Shown: positions 1 through 8,801, counted from the first letter of the stretch. The stretch is 64,000 bases of DNA from Cohaesibacter celericrescens (GCF_002866925.1 NZ_PKUQ01000001.1:62001-126000), one strand, 5' to 3'. A program made the numbers and translations. Notes: generated by a model from the sequence alone, not told the origin.

Positions 1-38
1 AGAAGTCACCCTAGGAAGCTGCAGCGCAGATCGCAAGA

Positions 39-428
39 TCATACCTGATGCAATCCGATCGGAGTGCCGTCACAATCGGCAACAACAGCAATATCGCCCA
101 TATCCCCTGGCAACGGCGTCTTGGGTGTCAATAAGGCTCCCCCTAGGCTATCAACACGCTCCAGAGCGCCATCAATGTCATTGCAGGCCAAATAGATCAA
201 AACACCACCAGCAGCGGGTTTTATTCTGTCAGCAGGCGTAACCGCACCAGAGACACTGTCTTCACCCTCTTTTGGGAACATCGCAAAAGGCATTGCATCA
301 TCGCCCTCACCGTGAATGTCTCGGATCAGCTCAACACCGAGCAAGCCTTGGAAAAAACTGATAGATTTTTCGAAATCTGTTGCCGGAATGGAAAACCATG
401 TCACGGCATTTTTTGGCAAATTGGTCAT
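39..428 (-). CDS. VOC (glyoxalase/bleomycin-resistance) family protein
   Basis: Protein of 129 residues with the vicinal oxygen chelate pattern: an N-terminal half opening WFSIPATDFEKSISFF and a second half ending GTPIGLHQV, as in small predicted lactoylglutathione-lyase-related proteins. Such proteins bind a divalent metal and act on small molecules; the substrate here cannot be told. The start at 428 was preferred to an ATG 33 bases upstream because an AGGAGAGAG ribosome-binding site sits just before it. It lies downstream of the subtilase operon on the same strand, separated from it by a stem-loop, so it is probably transcribed separately. The family call is good; the function is open. Confidence 0.85.
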   Translation of the reverse strand: MTNLPKNAVTWFSIPATDFEKSISFFQGLLGVELIRDIHGEGDDAMPFAMFPKEGEDSVSGAVTPADRIKPAAGGVLIYLACNDIDGALERVDSLGGALLTPKTPLPGDMGDIAVVADCDGTPIGLHQV

Positions 429-484
429 TTCTCTCTCCTGTAAATCGGCCGGTGTTATCACCGCTTGAGATCACCATAGAGAGA

Positions 485-516
485 GGCTGCTGACAGCATA
501 GTGTCAGCAGCCTTTT
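485..516. terminator. Stem-loop between subtilase gene and VOC gene
   Basis: An 11-bp perfect stem (485-495 with 502-512, loop of 6) lies between the minus-strand protease gene and the VOC gene. Four Ts follow it on the plus strand only. It may end transcription from the protease operon weakly, or block plus-strand transcription. The direction is uncertain. Confidence 0.55.
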
Positions 517-550
517 GAGTGCAGCCATTTTCTTGTTGGCAAGTGCAATT

Positions 551-2077
551 TCAATTGACCAACTCAGGCTGGCTAGAGCTGGTCAGAGCTTTATAGGCAT
601 CCAATCGACCATATCCAAAATCAGGATCTCGACCTTCCATTCCAAGATCAAGAACAGAACGTGCCAAACGTCCTTTGATGTCTTGCACAGTCAACTCTGG
701 CTCTTTTTCAAGCATCAGGGCAATAGAACCTGAAATATACGCAGTGGCCATAGAGGTGCCGGTCTGTAAGCCATATCCATCCTCCCCTGCAGCGACAAGC
801 ACATCCACACCGGGAGCGGCCAACTCGACATGGTCACCACGATTGGCAAAGATATAGAGGCCGTCATCTTCATCGGTTGCCGTAACCGCTATGACATTCT
901 CATAGGCAGCAGGATAAGCTGCAGGAGCGTCGGGCCCTTCATTGCCTGCAGCGGCAACCACAATGACACCCTTTTCTTCGGCTTTACCCAATGCGTCTTG
1001 CAAGAATTTGTCTTTACTACCGGCAAAGCTGAGATTGAGTATCTCGGCGCCATTTTCCACTGCCCAGTCAATTCCGCGTACAATGTCATAGCTGTCGGCA
1101 ACCATGTGCCCCTTGTCGCTAAACCGAAACACTTGCGCAGACATCAACGCCACATTTTTCGCAACGCCCCGCATACCGGCATGGGCCGCAATGATGGAGG
1201 CAACGGCGGTGCCATGATCCCGATTCAACTGCGCGCTGTCAGCTTCGGGGAATGCCGTAAAACGATCTGTCACACTGCTGGAAAGAGAAGGGTGATCAAA
1301 CTTGATGCCGCTATCAACCACAGCAAGTTTCACTCCCAGCCCACTTTCCTCGCCGGACAGTTGGGCAAAACCCATTTTGTCAAAGGCATATTGTAGCCCT
1401 TCCAACATATCCGTTGGCTCGGCGTCACCCTCCGTAGCGGGGTAATAAAAATAATCGGGCTGCGCGCGATAAACCCGTTCATCCGTTGCCATCAACAACG
1501 CCTGTTGCGGCGACATTTCAGCCGGATATGCCAGTTTAAGCACGACCTGATCGAGCAGATTGATGCGTGTTTGATCAATCACTTCGAGATCAAACTGCGC
1601 CAGAAACTCAGAAACCGCTTGCTCGCTCAAACCGGACTGCAGAACAACAACAAACTCTTTGTCGCTGGACCAGGGCTTGCCGTCAATAGAGTATATACGC
1701 GGCTTGGCTCGGGCCACACGCAATGTTTCGGGCAGCACGATCCTTGGAGCCGCCTTACGCGATGAGCGGTTGTCTCTGGTTTTCCGTGGCTTGCGGTTTG
1801 GCCGCTTTTTGGAGACCCTAGGTCGTTGCGCAGCAGGCCTTTGCAACTCTTCTTGTTCTTTGATCTGTTTTTGGCGGCTCACTTCCCGAATGATTGAAAT
1901 CCCCAAACCGATTGCAGGGAGCAGTATACGTCCCGAGCCTCCTGAGTGACTTGAATCATCCTGATCTGGATAGGTATCAGGATATTGCGCTCGTGCTTGA
2001 TCAGCAGACCCCAATGTCATCACTAGCAAACAGGCCAACAACGCACACGCACTTTTTGCAAATCCTGTCCGTTTCAT
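551..2077 (-). CDS. Exported S8 (subtilisin-like) serine peptidase with propeptide-like domain
   Basis: 508 residues. A signal peptide (about 1-30, ending ARA) is followed by a basic, low-complexity linker (about 70-112), a propeptide/inhibitor-like alpha-beta domain (about 140-212), and the catalytic domain (about 230-500). The triad is visible: Asp255 in VVDSGIKFDHPS, His288 in RDHGTAVA, Ser442 in GTSMAT, with oxyanion Asn379 in AAAGNEGP. The protease should act in the periplasm or outside. It is the third gene of an operon with an ECF sigma factor and its membrane anti-sigma factor, so it may be a target of, or a sensor protease for, that switch. A GGAGAGAGAG ribosome-binding site precedes the ATG. 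The 150-base gap to the anti-sigma gene leaves room for its own promoter. Confidence 0.9.
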   Translation of the reverse strand: MKRTGFAKSACALLACLLVMTLGSADQARAQYPDTYPDQDDSSHSGGSGRILLPAIGLGISIIREVSRQKQIKEQEELQRPAAQRPRVSKKRPNRKPRKTRDNRSSRKAAPRIVLPETLRVARAKPRIYSIDGKPWSSDKEFVVVLQSGLSEQAVSEFLAQFDLEVIDQTRINLLDQVVLKLAYPAEMSPQQALLMATDERVYRAQPDYFYYPATEGDAEPTDMLEGLQYAFDKMGFAQLSGEESGLGVKLAVVDSGIKFDHPSLSSSVTDRFTAFPEADSAQLNRDHGTAVASIIAAHAGMRGVAKNVALMSAQVFRFSDKGHMVADSYDIVRGIDWAVENGAEILNLSFAGSKDKFLQDALGKAEEKGVIVVAAAGNEGPDAPAAYPAAYENVIAVTATDEDDGLYIFANRGDHVELAAPGVDVLVAAGEDGYGLQTGTSMATAYISGSIALMLEKEPELTVQDIKGRLARSVLDLGMEGRDPDFGYGRLDAYKALTSSSQPELVN

Positions 2078-2229
2078 AGTCTCTCTCTCCGATTATCTCA
2101 CGGCATGTATCTATACGGACCGGTTGCGCTTATCATGCGAAATCTCAAATCCGAACGCCCTCATTGAAATGCCAGAATAACACAATTTAATGGTGCTTCT
2201 TTCCTCGTTTGCTTCTGTTCGATCACAGA

Positions 2230-2928
2230 TTATTGATTGATGGAAATAAATTGCACTAAATTTGTTTGGGCTTGCAGAGATTTAAGGACACCATCAGCGC
2301 CCCCTTCTGGTAGCTTGTTGACTGGCACCATAATCTCGAAAAACCCACCGGCTTTAGGCCCTGCAATGATTTTGGCAGACTGCAATTTAAGCAGCTGGGC
2401 CACATCGTTCATACGCGCATCTTTTTGAAAAGCCACAAGAAACACCGCTCCGTTCGTTGTCGTTGCTTGCTGTGGTCCCGATGCTGTGGTGAATTTTGAC
2501 GACACATCAGTGGGCGCAGTCCCATCCCGCATGAGCCCGCCGATGACAACCCCTTGTGCGACAATCACCAACGCAGCGGCCATGGCAGCGAACCGCACAC
2601 CTGGGCTAGCAAAACTGGCAAGGAGATCTTTGAATTTCTGAACCATTCTGCCTATCGTGCTGGCGCCAATCGAATGCGCCAAGGGCGCCTCTGTGGCTTC
2701 CAAGGCATCAATATCGGAAAGAAGACGGTCGAGCCCACCCGGCACAGGAGCGCCCAGAGCGGCATGTTGCTGCGCTATAGCGTCATTTTCTTCTGCAATC
2801 AGGCCTAGCTGCATACGCATTTCGGGATGCTCTTCAAGATAGGCGTCAACTCTTTGGGCCTCTTCAGGCTCCAACAGACCTTTTGCATACCAAGGCAGGA
2901 GCTTTTCGATTTCCGGATTATTGGTCAT
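2230..2928 (-). CDS. Membrane anti-sigma factor with propeptide-like periplasmic domain
   Basis: 232 residues. The N-terminal helical segment (1-45, LLPWYAKGLLEPEEAQRVDA) resembles the anti-sigma (ZAS/RskA-type) domain but has no His/Cys zinc ligands. One transmembrane helix lies at about 111-133, giving cytoplasmic N and periplasmic C. The C-terminal domain (about 148-232) has the beta-alpha-beta-beta-alpha-beta look of a subtilisin propeptide, and a similar segment is seen in the neighbouring protease. The gene starts 32 bases downstream of the ECF sigma gene, the classical arrangement for a sigma/anti-sigma pair, so it most likely holds that sigma factor inactive until its periplasmic part is cleaved or displaced. 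The sensor-domain reading is inference from sequence pattern. Confidence 0.8.
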   Translation of the reverse strand: MTNNPEIEKLLPWYAKGLLEPEEAQRVDAYLEEHPEMRMQLGLIAEENDAIAQQHAALGAPVPGGLDRLLSDIDALEATEAPLAHSIGASTIGRMVQKFKDLLASFASPGVRFAAMAAALVIVAQGVVIGGLMRDGTAPTDVSSKFTTASGPQQATTTNGAVFLVAFQKDARMNDVAQLLKLQSAKIIAGPKAGGFFEIMVPVNKLPEGGADGVLKSLQAQTNLVQFISINQ

Positions 2929-2960
2929 TATTCATCCTCGACACTGGTATTCAATTGGCG

Positions 2961-3530
2961 TTATGGCCATCCCCGGTCTATTCCGGATTTTGCTAATAAG
3001 TCGGACAGCTTCTTTCGAGCATGAAACACCCGTGTCTTCACCGTATTTTCCGGAACCGACAGGATCACGGCAATCTCCTTGATCGCCTTTTCCTGATAGT
3101 AAACAAGATCAATCACTTCGCGATGCTCGGCACTCAGCTTGTTGATACAGGTCCGCATTGCAGCGGCTTTGTCCTGTTTTAGCGTTGTTACCTCAGGCGT
3201 ATCACTGTCATCTTCCAGACCTGACGCATAGTCATCATCAAGTTCAGCATCCGACCGCTTACGCAGAAGAGAAATCGCCTTATTCCGCCCGATGGAAATG
3301 ATCCATGACGAAACTTGACTGCGCCCCTCGAATTTACCGGCAGACCGCCAGACATCGAGAAATGTCTCATTTACAAGCTCCTCTGCTATCGCATCATTTT
3401 TAGTGAAGCGCAGCAGATAACGATAAAGCCGAAGATTATGCCTCTGGTATAGAAGCGTTATGGCTTTACGATCATTACGCGCGACCCTATTCAGAAGCTC
3501 TAGATCGCGAGTATTTTCAGATCCCGACAT
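2961..3530 (-). CDS. ECF-type RNA polymerase sigma factor
   Basis: 189 residues with only sigma regions 2 and 4. Region 2 (about 15-85) includes the core-binding and -10-recognition segment around EELVNETFLDVWR and SSWIISIGRNKAI. Region 4 (about 125-180) has the helix-turn-helix KEIAVILSVPENTVKTRV. A variable linker lies between. It heads a minus-strand operon with the anti-sigma factor and the exported protease, so it should direct a cell-envelope response and probably its own operon. A GGGGA ribosome-binding site precedes the ATG. The BA14K genes transcribed divergently next door are possible regulon members, but no convincing shared promoter was found. Confidence 0.92.
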   Translation of the reverse strand: MSGSENTRDLELLNRVARNDRKAITLLYQRHNLRLYRYLLRFTKNDAIAEELVNETFLDVWRSAGKFEGRSQVSSWIISIGRNKAISLLRKRSDAELDDDYASGLEDDSDTPEVTTLKQDKAAAMRTCINKLSAEHREVIDLVYYQEKAIKEIAVILSVPENTVKTRVFHARKKLSDLLAKSGIDRGWP

Positions 3531-3920
3531 GCAATCCCCGATTTCACTGTCATACCTGTGTCGTTCCCAAACGCATATTGGTTCAATATTTGTGAAATTT
3601 CTTTACAAAGATGCGCCCACCTCATTAGTGGCACATGAACACACCTGACGCCAATCCCCTGCCCCCTCCTGCAAATTATAAATACCTTAATAGAGGAATG
3701 AAGATCGCTTTTACAATCACAGGCCCTTGTCATCAGGTTATCCAAAATCCCAGAAATCCGCACTCTCACAATCGAGTGCATTTTTTTACGATTTTTTTGA
3801 ACCCTTTCCGGATACGCCGCGACTGATGAGTATAGGCGCTGATGATCAACGCCAAATACCTTCAAAGCGACACACAAGACCTTCAATTGAAACAGTCAAA
3901 AATCCATAAGGGGACACATC
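3531..3920. other. Divergent intergenic region, sigma factor / BA14K genes
   Basis: No credible gene in 390 bases. It must hold the promoters of both the sigma operon (leftward) and the BA14K genes (rightward). TGAACC at 3798-3803 is a weak ECF-like -35 candidate for the rightward promoter, but no good -10 could be fixed. A tract of seven or more Ts lies at 3782-3798. Confidence 0.5.
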
Positions 3921-4289
3921 ATGTTAAAGAAAACCATCGCAGCCTTCGCCCTGATCGCAACCATCGCAACAGTAGCTCTACCAACCAGTCAGGCCCAAGC
4001 CGCAGGCGGACGCAACGCAGCCTTCGCAATTGGTGCAGTTACCGGACTGGCTGTTGGCGCAATCGCACATGATGTCGCCTACCGCAATGGCCATCGCAAT
4101 TACCGCCCACACCGTTCGCACTACCGCCCGCACCATCGCCCAAACAGACATCACCGCGTTCGTCACTCTGGTCGTCCAGCCCCTTGGACCCGTGCTTGGT
4201 ACCGCTATTGCGAAACACGCTATCGGTCCTTCAACTCACGCACCGGTTATTTCCGTGGCTATGACGGCCGCCGCCACTTCTGTCGCTAA
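3921..4289 (+). CDS. BA14K family protein (first of a tandem pair)
   Basis: 122 residues with a signal peptide cleaved after about residue 28 (SQAQAA). A glycine/alanine-rich hydrophobic segment follows (about 33-50, GAVTGLAVGAIA), then a His/Arg/Tyr-rich stretch. The C-terminal BA14K signature has Trp, two Cys and the pattern YRSFNSRTGYFRGYDGRRHF. The family is named after a 14-kDa immunoreactive, lectin-like Brucella protein; members are exported and surface-associated, and their biochemical role is unsettled. An AAGGGGA ribosome-binding site precedes the start. Its close relative follows 174 bases downstream on the same strand, indicating local duplication. Confidence 0.85.
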   Translation: MLKKTIAAFALIATIATVALPTSQAQAAGGRNAAFAIGAVTGLAVGAIAHDVAYRNGHRNYRPHRSHYRPHHRPNRHHRVRHSGRPAPWTRAWYRYCETRYRSFNSRTGYFRGYDGRRHFCR

Positions 4290-4304
4290 GAGCGGCATCC
4301 AGAG

Positions 4305-4340
4305 CGCAATGCTATCGGGTGAGAGCCCGTTGGCATTGCG
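4305..4340 (+). terminator. Stem-loop between the two BA14K genes
   Basis: CGCAATGC (4305-4312) pairs with GCATTGCG (4333-4340), with an inner CGGG/CCCG stem. It lies 15 bases after the first BA14K stop codon and has no strong T-run, so it may be a partial terminator or an mRNA-stabilising hairpin. Confidence 0.5.
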
Positions 4341-4463
4341 TATTTACACGGACTTTGTTTATGCTATGGTCGATGGATCGTATTTTTGCCATGATAAAGT
4401 TATAGCTTTACCTCGCGTATCCCGCGACTGGGTTGATGCTGGGGAGAATTTGAGGAGCAACCA

Positions 4464-4895
4464 ATGACCGGAAGAAAAATACTTATTTATGCATTGTTAG
4501 CAGCTATTTTGCCTGCTCTTGCCATTGTCACGCCGACCACACAAGCTGAAGCCAAAAATGGCCGCAAAGGGGCACTTGCTGCTGGCTTGATTATTGGTGC
4601 TGTTGGCGCTGCCGTTCTCTACAACGGCAACAAAAACAAATGGAACCGGGTGCAGAACCATTATCACCGTAACGGTTTCCGTGGATGTCACACCCACAAT
4701 GGTGTACGCCACTGCCATAACGCACGAAACCAACGTCCAACGAAAAACTACCGTGAAGCACCAAGACGTAATAGCTACCGTCCAGAGCCTTGGACTCGCG
4801 AATGGCGCCGCTACTGCAGAAACAAATATCGTTCATTTAATCCGCGTACTGGCTACTACACCAAATACAGCGGCCGCAAAGCTTTCTGTCGCTAG
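4464..4895 (+). CDS. BA14K family protein (second of a tandem pair)
   Basis: 143 residues with the same plan as its upstream neighbour: signal peptide (about 1-30, TQAEA), a short hydrophobic Gly/Ala segment (GLIIGAVGAAVLY), a basic middle, and a C-terminal BA14K motif ending YSGRKAFCR. The middle carries an extra Cys/His pair-rich segment (RGCHTHNGVRHCHNAR) that the first copy lacks, which may bind metal or form a disulfide; this is inference. A GAGGAG ribosome-binding site precedes the start, and a strong terminator follows the gene. Confidence 0.85.
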   Translation: MTGRKILIYALLAAILPALAIVTPTTQAEAKNGRKGALAAGLIIGAVGAAVLYNGNKNKWNRVQNHYHRNGFRGCHTHNGVRHCHNARNQRPTKNYREAPRRNSYRPEPWTREWRRYCRNKYRSFNPRTGYYTKYSGRKAFCR

Positions 4896-4992
4896 TGAAT
4901 AGAAGAAAACATTTGCGCCCCTATTGCTTTTGAGGGATCACGTAAGCCCTTCATATGCAGTCACACTTCTGTTTATCACAGAATCACTATTG

Positions 4993-5024
4993 GTCCTCTC
5001 GTCTAACAGCGAGAGGACTTTTTT
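4993..5024 (+). terminator. Rho-independent terminator after BA14K genes
   Basis: A 9-bp perfect stem GTCCTCTCG / CGAGAGGAC (4993-5001 with 5010-5018) is followed directly by six Ts. This is a textbook terminator for the BA14K unit. The rest of 4896-5293 contains nothing else I can support. Confidence 0.9.
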
Positions 5025-5293
5025 GTAGCCCAGCCTTTCATCCATTTTCTAGTCACAGCAAAACTCACAATTTATACCTGTGCTAAATCGACATTTAGCC
5101 CCTACAAATTTCACTGAGAAATGCGCTTTTAGCGCCATTCCCAATTTGGAGGTGCCATTTTTGCATACCGGCTATCGACGACAATGGCTGTATTTATGAT
5201 GTGACAACGGTATGGTCCGAAAGGCAGAACCAAACAACATTAGTTTGGAAAATGGCAACTCACCTCCGGAAACAATCACAAAATGGTCCAACT

Positions 5294-7123
5294 ATGTCCT
5301 GGGAAATGATTTTCACATTCGCCGTCCTCGGCATTTCCGTCATACTCTTTGTCACCGATAAGCTACGTCTAGATCTGGTAGCAATCGGCGTCATGCTCGC
5401 GTTGGGGCTATCTGGCGTCCTCACCCCGACAGAAACCGTATCAGGCTTCGGGACACCAGTGGTCATTCTTATTGCGGGGCTGTTTATAGTCGGTGAAGGT
5501 CTATCTCAAACAGGCATTTCCTACGCGGTAGGGGACAAAATCGTTCAGGTTGCGGGCAGAGAAGAATGGAAGCTGATCGTTTTGCTAATGCTTGCCGTTG
5601 CCAGCCTAGCCTCCGTGATGAGCGTAACGGGGTCCGGTGCTATATTCATTCCCGTCGCTATTCGTCTCGCCACGCGCGCGGGCATATCACCTTCCAAATT
5701 ATTGATGCCGCTGGCTTTCGCTGCTCTGATCGGCGGCATGCTAACCCTGATCGGTACCCCTCCCAATCTCGTGGCAAACGCCCAATTGGAAAACGCCGGA
5801 ATGGAACCATTCGGCTTTTTCGTCTTCACACCAATCGGCCTCATCATTCTAGTTATAGCTATACTATGGATGGTCTTTTTTGGTCGCCGCGTTCTGCGCA
5901 ACGAAGGTGGCAAACAACACTCTCAAGAAAGACGATCCTTGAGTGATTTGATCAAGATGTATGACATCGAAGACAGCATCGTGCGCCTTGAGGTTCTTCA
6001 GGGGGCCAGTCTCGCAGGTGAAACAGTTGTCAGCGCCAAATTGAGACGCAAGATCGGCCTCACATTGTTCGGGATCGAACGCAAGACTGAAGGACGCGGC
6101 AAACCGGGGATCATTTCAACCCACACCGATATTCCTTTCCAAGAGGGCGACATCCTATTTGGCGTTATGGATGAACCAATCACAGATCAGGCTTTTGCTG
6201 AAAATGGCATGAAGGTGCTTCCTCTGGATGAAGCGGGGCACCACATATCGGCACGCGAATTGGGCATGGCCGACTTGATCGTCACACCCCGCTCCAAGCT
6301 GGTTGGGCGCACGGTAAGCGGCGCAGGGTTCCGCACCAAGCATGGCCTCAGTGTTGTGGGTGTCATCCGTAAGGGCAAACCCATTCACGGCAATTTCGGC
6401 CATGCCGTGCTGGAATTTGGTGATCAGCTATTGGTGGTCGGCGAGTGGGACCGCATTCGTAAATTGCGTGCATTCCCAGAAGATTTTCTGGTCTTAGCCT
6501 TCCCTGAAGAAATCCAAAACTACCTGCCCCGCCGCAAGCTGGCACCTATTGCTGTTGGAATTCTCGTGGTTATGTTGGTCTTAATCATCTTCCGGATTGT
6601 ACCCAGTGTGACAGCGGTTATTCTGGCTGCGGCTGCGATGGTCAGTACAAATTGCATTGCTCCCAACAATGTCTACAACGTTATAAAATGGCGAAGCCTT
6701 GTGTTGATCGCTGGCATGATCCCAATGGCAACCGCCCTTTCAAAAACAGGCGGTTTACAACTGATTGTCGATCAAATGCTGGCCCTTAACGGCGCCAACT
6801 CTCCCTATTTGATGCTCATCTCATTCTTCCTGCTTACTTCGGTATTCAGCCAGTTCACCTCTAACACAGCCACCGCCGTATTGATTGCACCAGTGGCTTT
6901 TGAAGTCGCAAAGATCATGGGCGTTAATCCGGAACCTTTATTGATGAGTGTGGCCATTGCCGCTTCGACCGCATTTTCCACACCGGTCGCCTCCCCCATC
7001 AACACCCTTGTTATGGGACCGGGCAATTATCGATTTAAGGATTATGCAATCATCGGAGTACCACTCCAAATCATTGCGCTGGTTATCTCAACCTTTGCAA
7101 TTCCCTATTTTCTGCCTTTCTAA
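5294..7123 (+). CDS. SLC13-family (DASS) permease with two RCK_C domains
   Basis: About 609 residues from this start. The first membrane half opens MSWEMIFTFAVLG and carries LIGTPPNLVANA. Two tandem TrkA-C/RCK_C regulatory domains occupy the centre (roughly residues 190-400). The second membrane half carries SNTATA and TPVASPINTLVMGP, the family's substrate/sodium-site motifs. It is an inner-membrane sodium-coupled anion transporter (sulfate, dicarboxylate or similar); the RCK domains suggest control by a small ligand. The frame is open back to an ATG at 5201, but homologous proteins begin at the first membrane helix, so 5294 is preferred. No neighbour indicates the substrate. Confidence 0.85.
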   Translation: MSWEMIFTFAVLGISVILFVTDKLRLDLVAIGVMLALGLSGVLTPTETVSGFGTPVVILIAGLFIVGEGLSQTGISYAVGDKIVQVAGREEWKLIVLLMLAVASLASVMSVTGSGAIFIPVAIRLATRAGISPSKLLMPLAFAALIGGMLTLIGTPPNLVANAQLENAGMEPFGFFVFTPIGLIILVIAILWMVFFGRRVLRNEGGKQHSQERRSLSDLIKMYDIEDSIVRLEVLQGASLAGETVVSAKLRRKIGLTLFGIERKTEGRGKPGIISTHTDIPFQEGDILFGVMDEPITDQAFAENGMKVLPLDEAGHHISARELGMADLIVTPRSKLVGRTVSGAGFRTKHGLSVVGVIRKGKPIHGNFGHAVLEFGDQLLVVGEWDRIRKLRAFPEDFLVLAFPEEIQNYLPRRKLAPIAVGILVVMLVLIIFRIVPSVTAVILAAAAMVSTNCIAPNNVYNVIKWRSLVLIAGMIPMATALSKTGGLQLIVDQMLALNGANSPYLMLISFFLLTSVFSQFTSNTATAVLIAPVAFEVAKIMGVNPEPLLMSVAIAASTAFSTPVASPINTLVMGPGNYRFKDYAIIGVPLQIIALVISTFAIPYFLPF

Positions 7124-7147
7124 AGCTGGGTAATCAGACAGAAACAA

Positions 7148-7189
7148 GGAAAAAGCCGCGCCGGTTTCCATTGGGCACCCGGCTTTTCC
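7148..7189 (+). terminator. Terminator-like stem-loop after SLC13 gene
   Basis: GGAAAAAGCCG (7148-7158) pairs with CGGCTTTTCC (7180-7189) with one bulge. It lies about 25 bases after the permease stop codon; the T-run lies inside the 3' arm. Confidence 0.6.
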
Positions 7190-7299
7190 AAATGAGATGA
7201 GAGTCACAGCTCGTTGCACTCTTTCAATTTTGCAGCAATCAGTCCATGATTGACGCACCTATATGGGGCCATGCCCCACACATTACGGAAAAACAACCC

Positions 7300-7587
7300 A
7301 TGGATCTGGCCGCACTTTTAAAATTTCTACTGCTGATAATGTTCAGCCCACCCGGCATCGCAAATTTCATTATTTGTACCCTGCTCAAAAAACGCATCTA
7401 CGCAAGCATAGCAGCCGTTATCGCAGCCAGTGCCTTTATGTTTTTCAATCAAGCGGTTTTCGGACAACAAGCAGGTTCAGCTTATACAGTCTCATCCATC
7501 ATCGCCGTGCTGGCTATGTTGATCACGTCACACGTCGCCTTCACCATTGGTGAAAAAGTGATCCGTGCCAATCTTGCGAAAAAATAA
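7300..7587 (+). CDS. Small membrane protein, function unknown
   Basis: 95 residues from the ATG at 7300; the frame extends back to 7246 but those residues look non-coding. Three hydrophobic stretches can be seen (about 4-27, 33-55, 63-88), leaving a short basic C-terminus. I do not recognise a family. It stands alone behind the terminator of the SLC13 gene. The ribosome-binding site is weak. Confidence 0.5.
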   Translation: MDLAALLKFLLLIMFSPPGIANFIICTLLKKRIYASIAAVIAASAFMFFNQAVFGQQAGSAYTVSSIIAVLAMLITSHVAFTIGEKVIRANLAKK

Positions 7588-7612
7588 CGTCCCATACAAC
7601 AGCGCTACTTAT

Positions 7613-7646
7613 TGCTTAGCAAATGCTGATCAAAGCTCGCTAAGCA
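7613..7646 (+). terminator. Possible stem-loop after small membrane protein
   Basis: TGCTTAGC (7613-7620) pairs with GCTAAGCA (7639-7646) across an 18-base loop, 26 bases after the preceding stop. There is no T-run, so this is only a weak candidate. Confidence 0.3.
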
Positions 7647-7807
7647 CCAGTCGTCATCGTGCATATTGCACTGATTTAAGTCTTTTTTAACCAACTTTCT
7701 TTACTCTTGCTTTACGGTTGAGCACTGGGAAAATATTCGGCGAACCTGGCTCTCGACCGCTATTGCAACACGCAATCTTGCAAGTAAAAATTGGTGGATT
7801 AGGTTGA

Positions 7808-8176
7808 ATGTCAGACCGCAATAGAATGCGAAAAACGGCTACATACCTAGTTTTGGGCATTGTGTCTGTGATCTCCACCGGATGCGCCAACGGCCCGCTT
7901 TTAGGATCAAACAAGCCGATAGTTGCAAAACCCAGTGAGACATATATCCAGATCGTGAAAAAAGGGCGTACGCGCTGTTTCACTAGGGTCGTCGAGGGTA
8001 TGCCTTACGATGAGATCTGCCAACGTGGCGATTATTTACGCTATAGCGCTGAACTCGACAGCAACAGCTATACCCCCGTTCCCGAATATGTGATGGCCCT
8101 GTTTGACGCTATGTCACAAACCGTTTCCACGAAGGGCAAACCGTCGCCATATATATCGTCTTACACTCAACCGTGA
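7808..8176 (+). CDS. Predicted lipoprotein, function unknown
   Basis: 122 residues. A short basic start is followed by a hydrophobic segment (about 11-24) and a lipobox ending STGC (Cys at about 26), which predicts lipidation and membrane anchoring. The mature part is about 95 residues and includes two more Cys (RTRCF and DEICQ). I do not recognise the family. The start was chosen because of an AGG-containing ribosome-binding site just upstream. It converges on the next gene with only 25 bases between the stops. Confidence 0.65.
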   Translation: MSDRNRMRKTATYLVLGIVSVISTGCANGPLLGSNKPIVAKPSETYIQIVKKGRTRCFTRVVEGMPYDEICQRGDYLRYSAELDSNSYTPVPEYVMALFDAMSQTVSTKGKPSPYISSYTQP

Positions 8177-8201
8177 TCCACTTTGCTGACAGTTCCACAG
8201 C

Positions 8202-8801
8202 CTAATTCACCTCAATATCGATGCCATTAACCCGATAGTGCCCCGGATCCAACGGCAGCGAAAAATGGATTTCTTCATTTCGCAAAATAGCGAGTCCGCC
8301 GTCATAGGCACGATAGGAATACAGATCTTCCCCACACTTGACCTGTTGCGTAAAAGGCCCTGAGCCCGTGGCATAATCCAGAGTCGCGCATTGGGCAATC
8401 TGCAACTCAACACTCTTACCAGAGGCTGGGTGCTGAAAAAAGGCGGCTAAAGCATGGTCTTTTAAAAAGTTGGACCGCTCGGAGCTATCGCGCTGATCAA
8501 ACGCTTTCAGTATATCCGTCCCCGACAATAGATTGCCGTCTTCAAGAGCTGGCGATGACTCGTCATCCTCATCCAAATCATCCAGCTTATCTTTTTGTCC
8601 AAGCTTGGTAACAAAGGCAAAGACAAGATCGCTGTCATCATCCGTTTTTCCTGCTTCCAACTGTGGGCGGGAAGCGTCGGAGAGAACCTTCGCAACAAAA
8701 GCAGACGCATCCGCCTGCGCAATGCCACACAGCATCAGAGCAGAACACAATATCGTTAATCGGATCGCATAAATCGCATTGCCAACGGAACAACCAACCA
8801 T
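8202..8801 (-). CDS. Predicted exported acidic protein, function unknown
   Basis: 199 residues from the ATG at 8801, which has an AAGGA ribosome-binding site; an upstream in-frame ATG at 8843 lacks one. The N-terminus is a signal peptide (hydrophobic to about residue 28, then AQADA). The mature protein contains a very acidic stretch (about 65-80, DDLDEDDESS) and two Cys in the C-terminal half. No family is recognised. It is next to another small exported unknown on the same strand. Confidence 0.6.
   Translation of the reverse strand: MVGCSVGNAIYAIRLTILCSALMLCGIAQADASAFVAKVLSDASRPQLEAGKTDDDSDLVFAFVTKLGQKDKLDDLDEDDESSPALEDGNLLSGTDILKAFDQRDSSERSNFLKDHALAAFFQHPASGKSVELQIAQCATLDYATGSGPFTQQVKCGEDLYSYRAYDGGLAILRNEEIHFSLPLDPGHYRVNGIDIEVN

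Noticed and set aside
3541..3567. ECF-type promoter (GGAAC at 3563-3567, leftward) just before the sigma gene
   Set aside because: The implied -10 would place the transcript start about five bases before the start codon and upstream of no usable ribosome-binding site. It may be chance.
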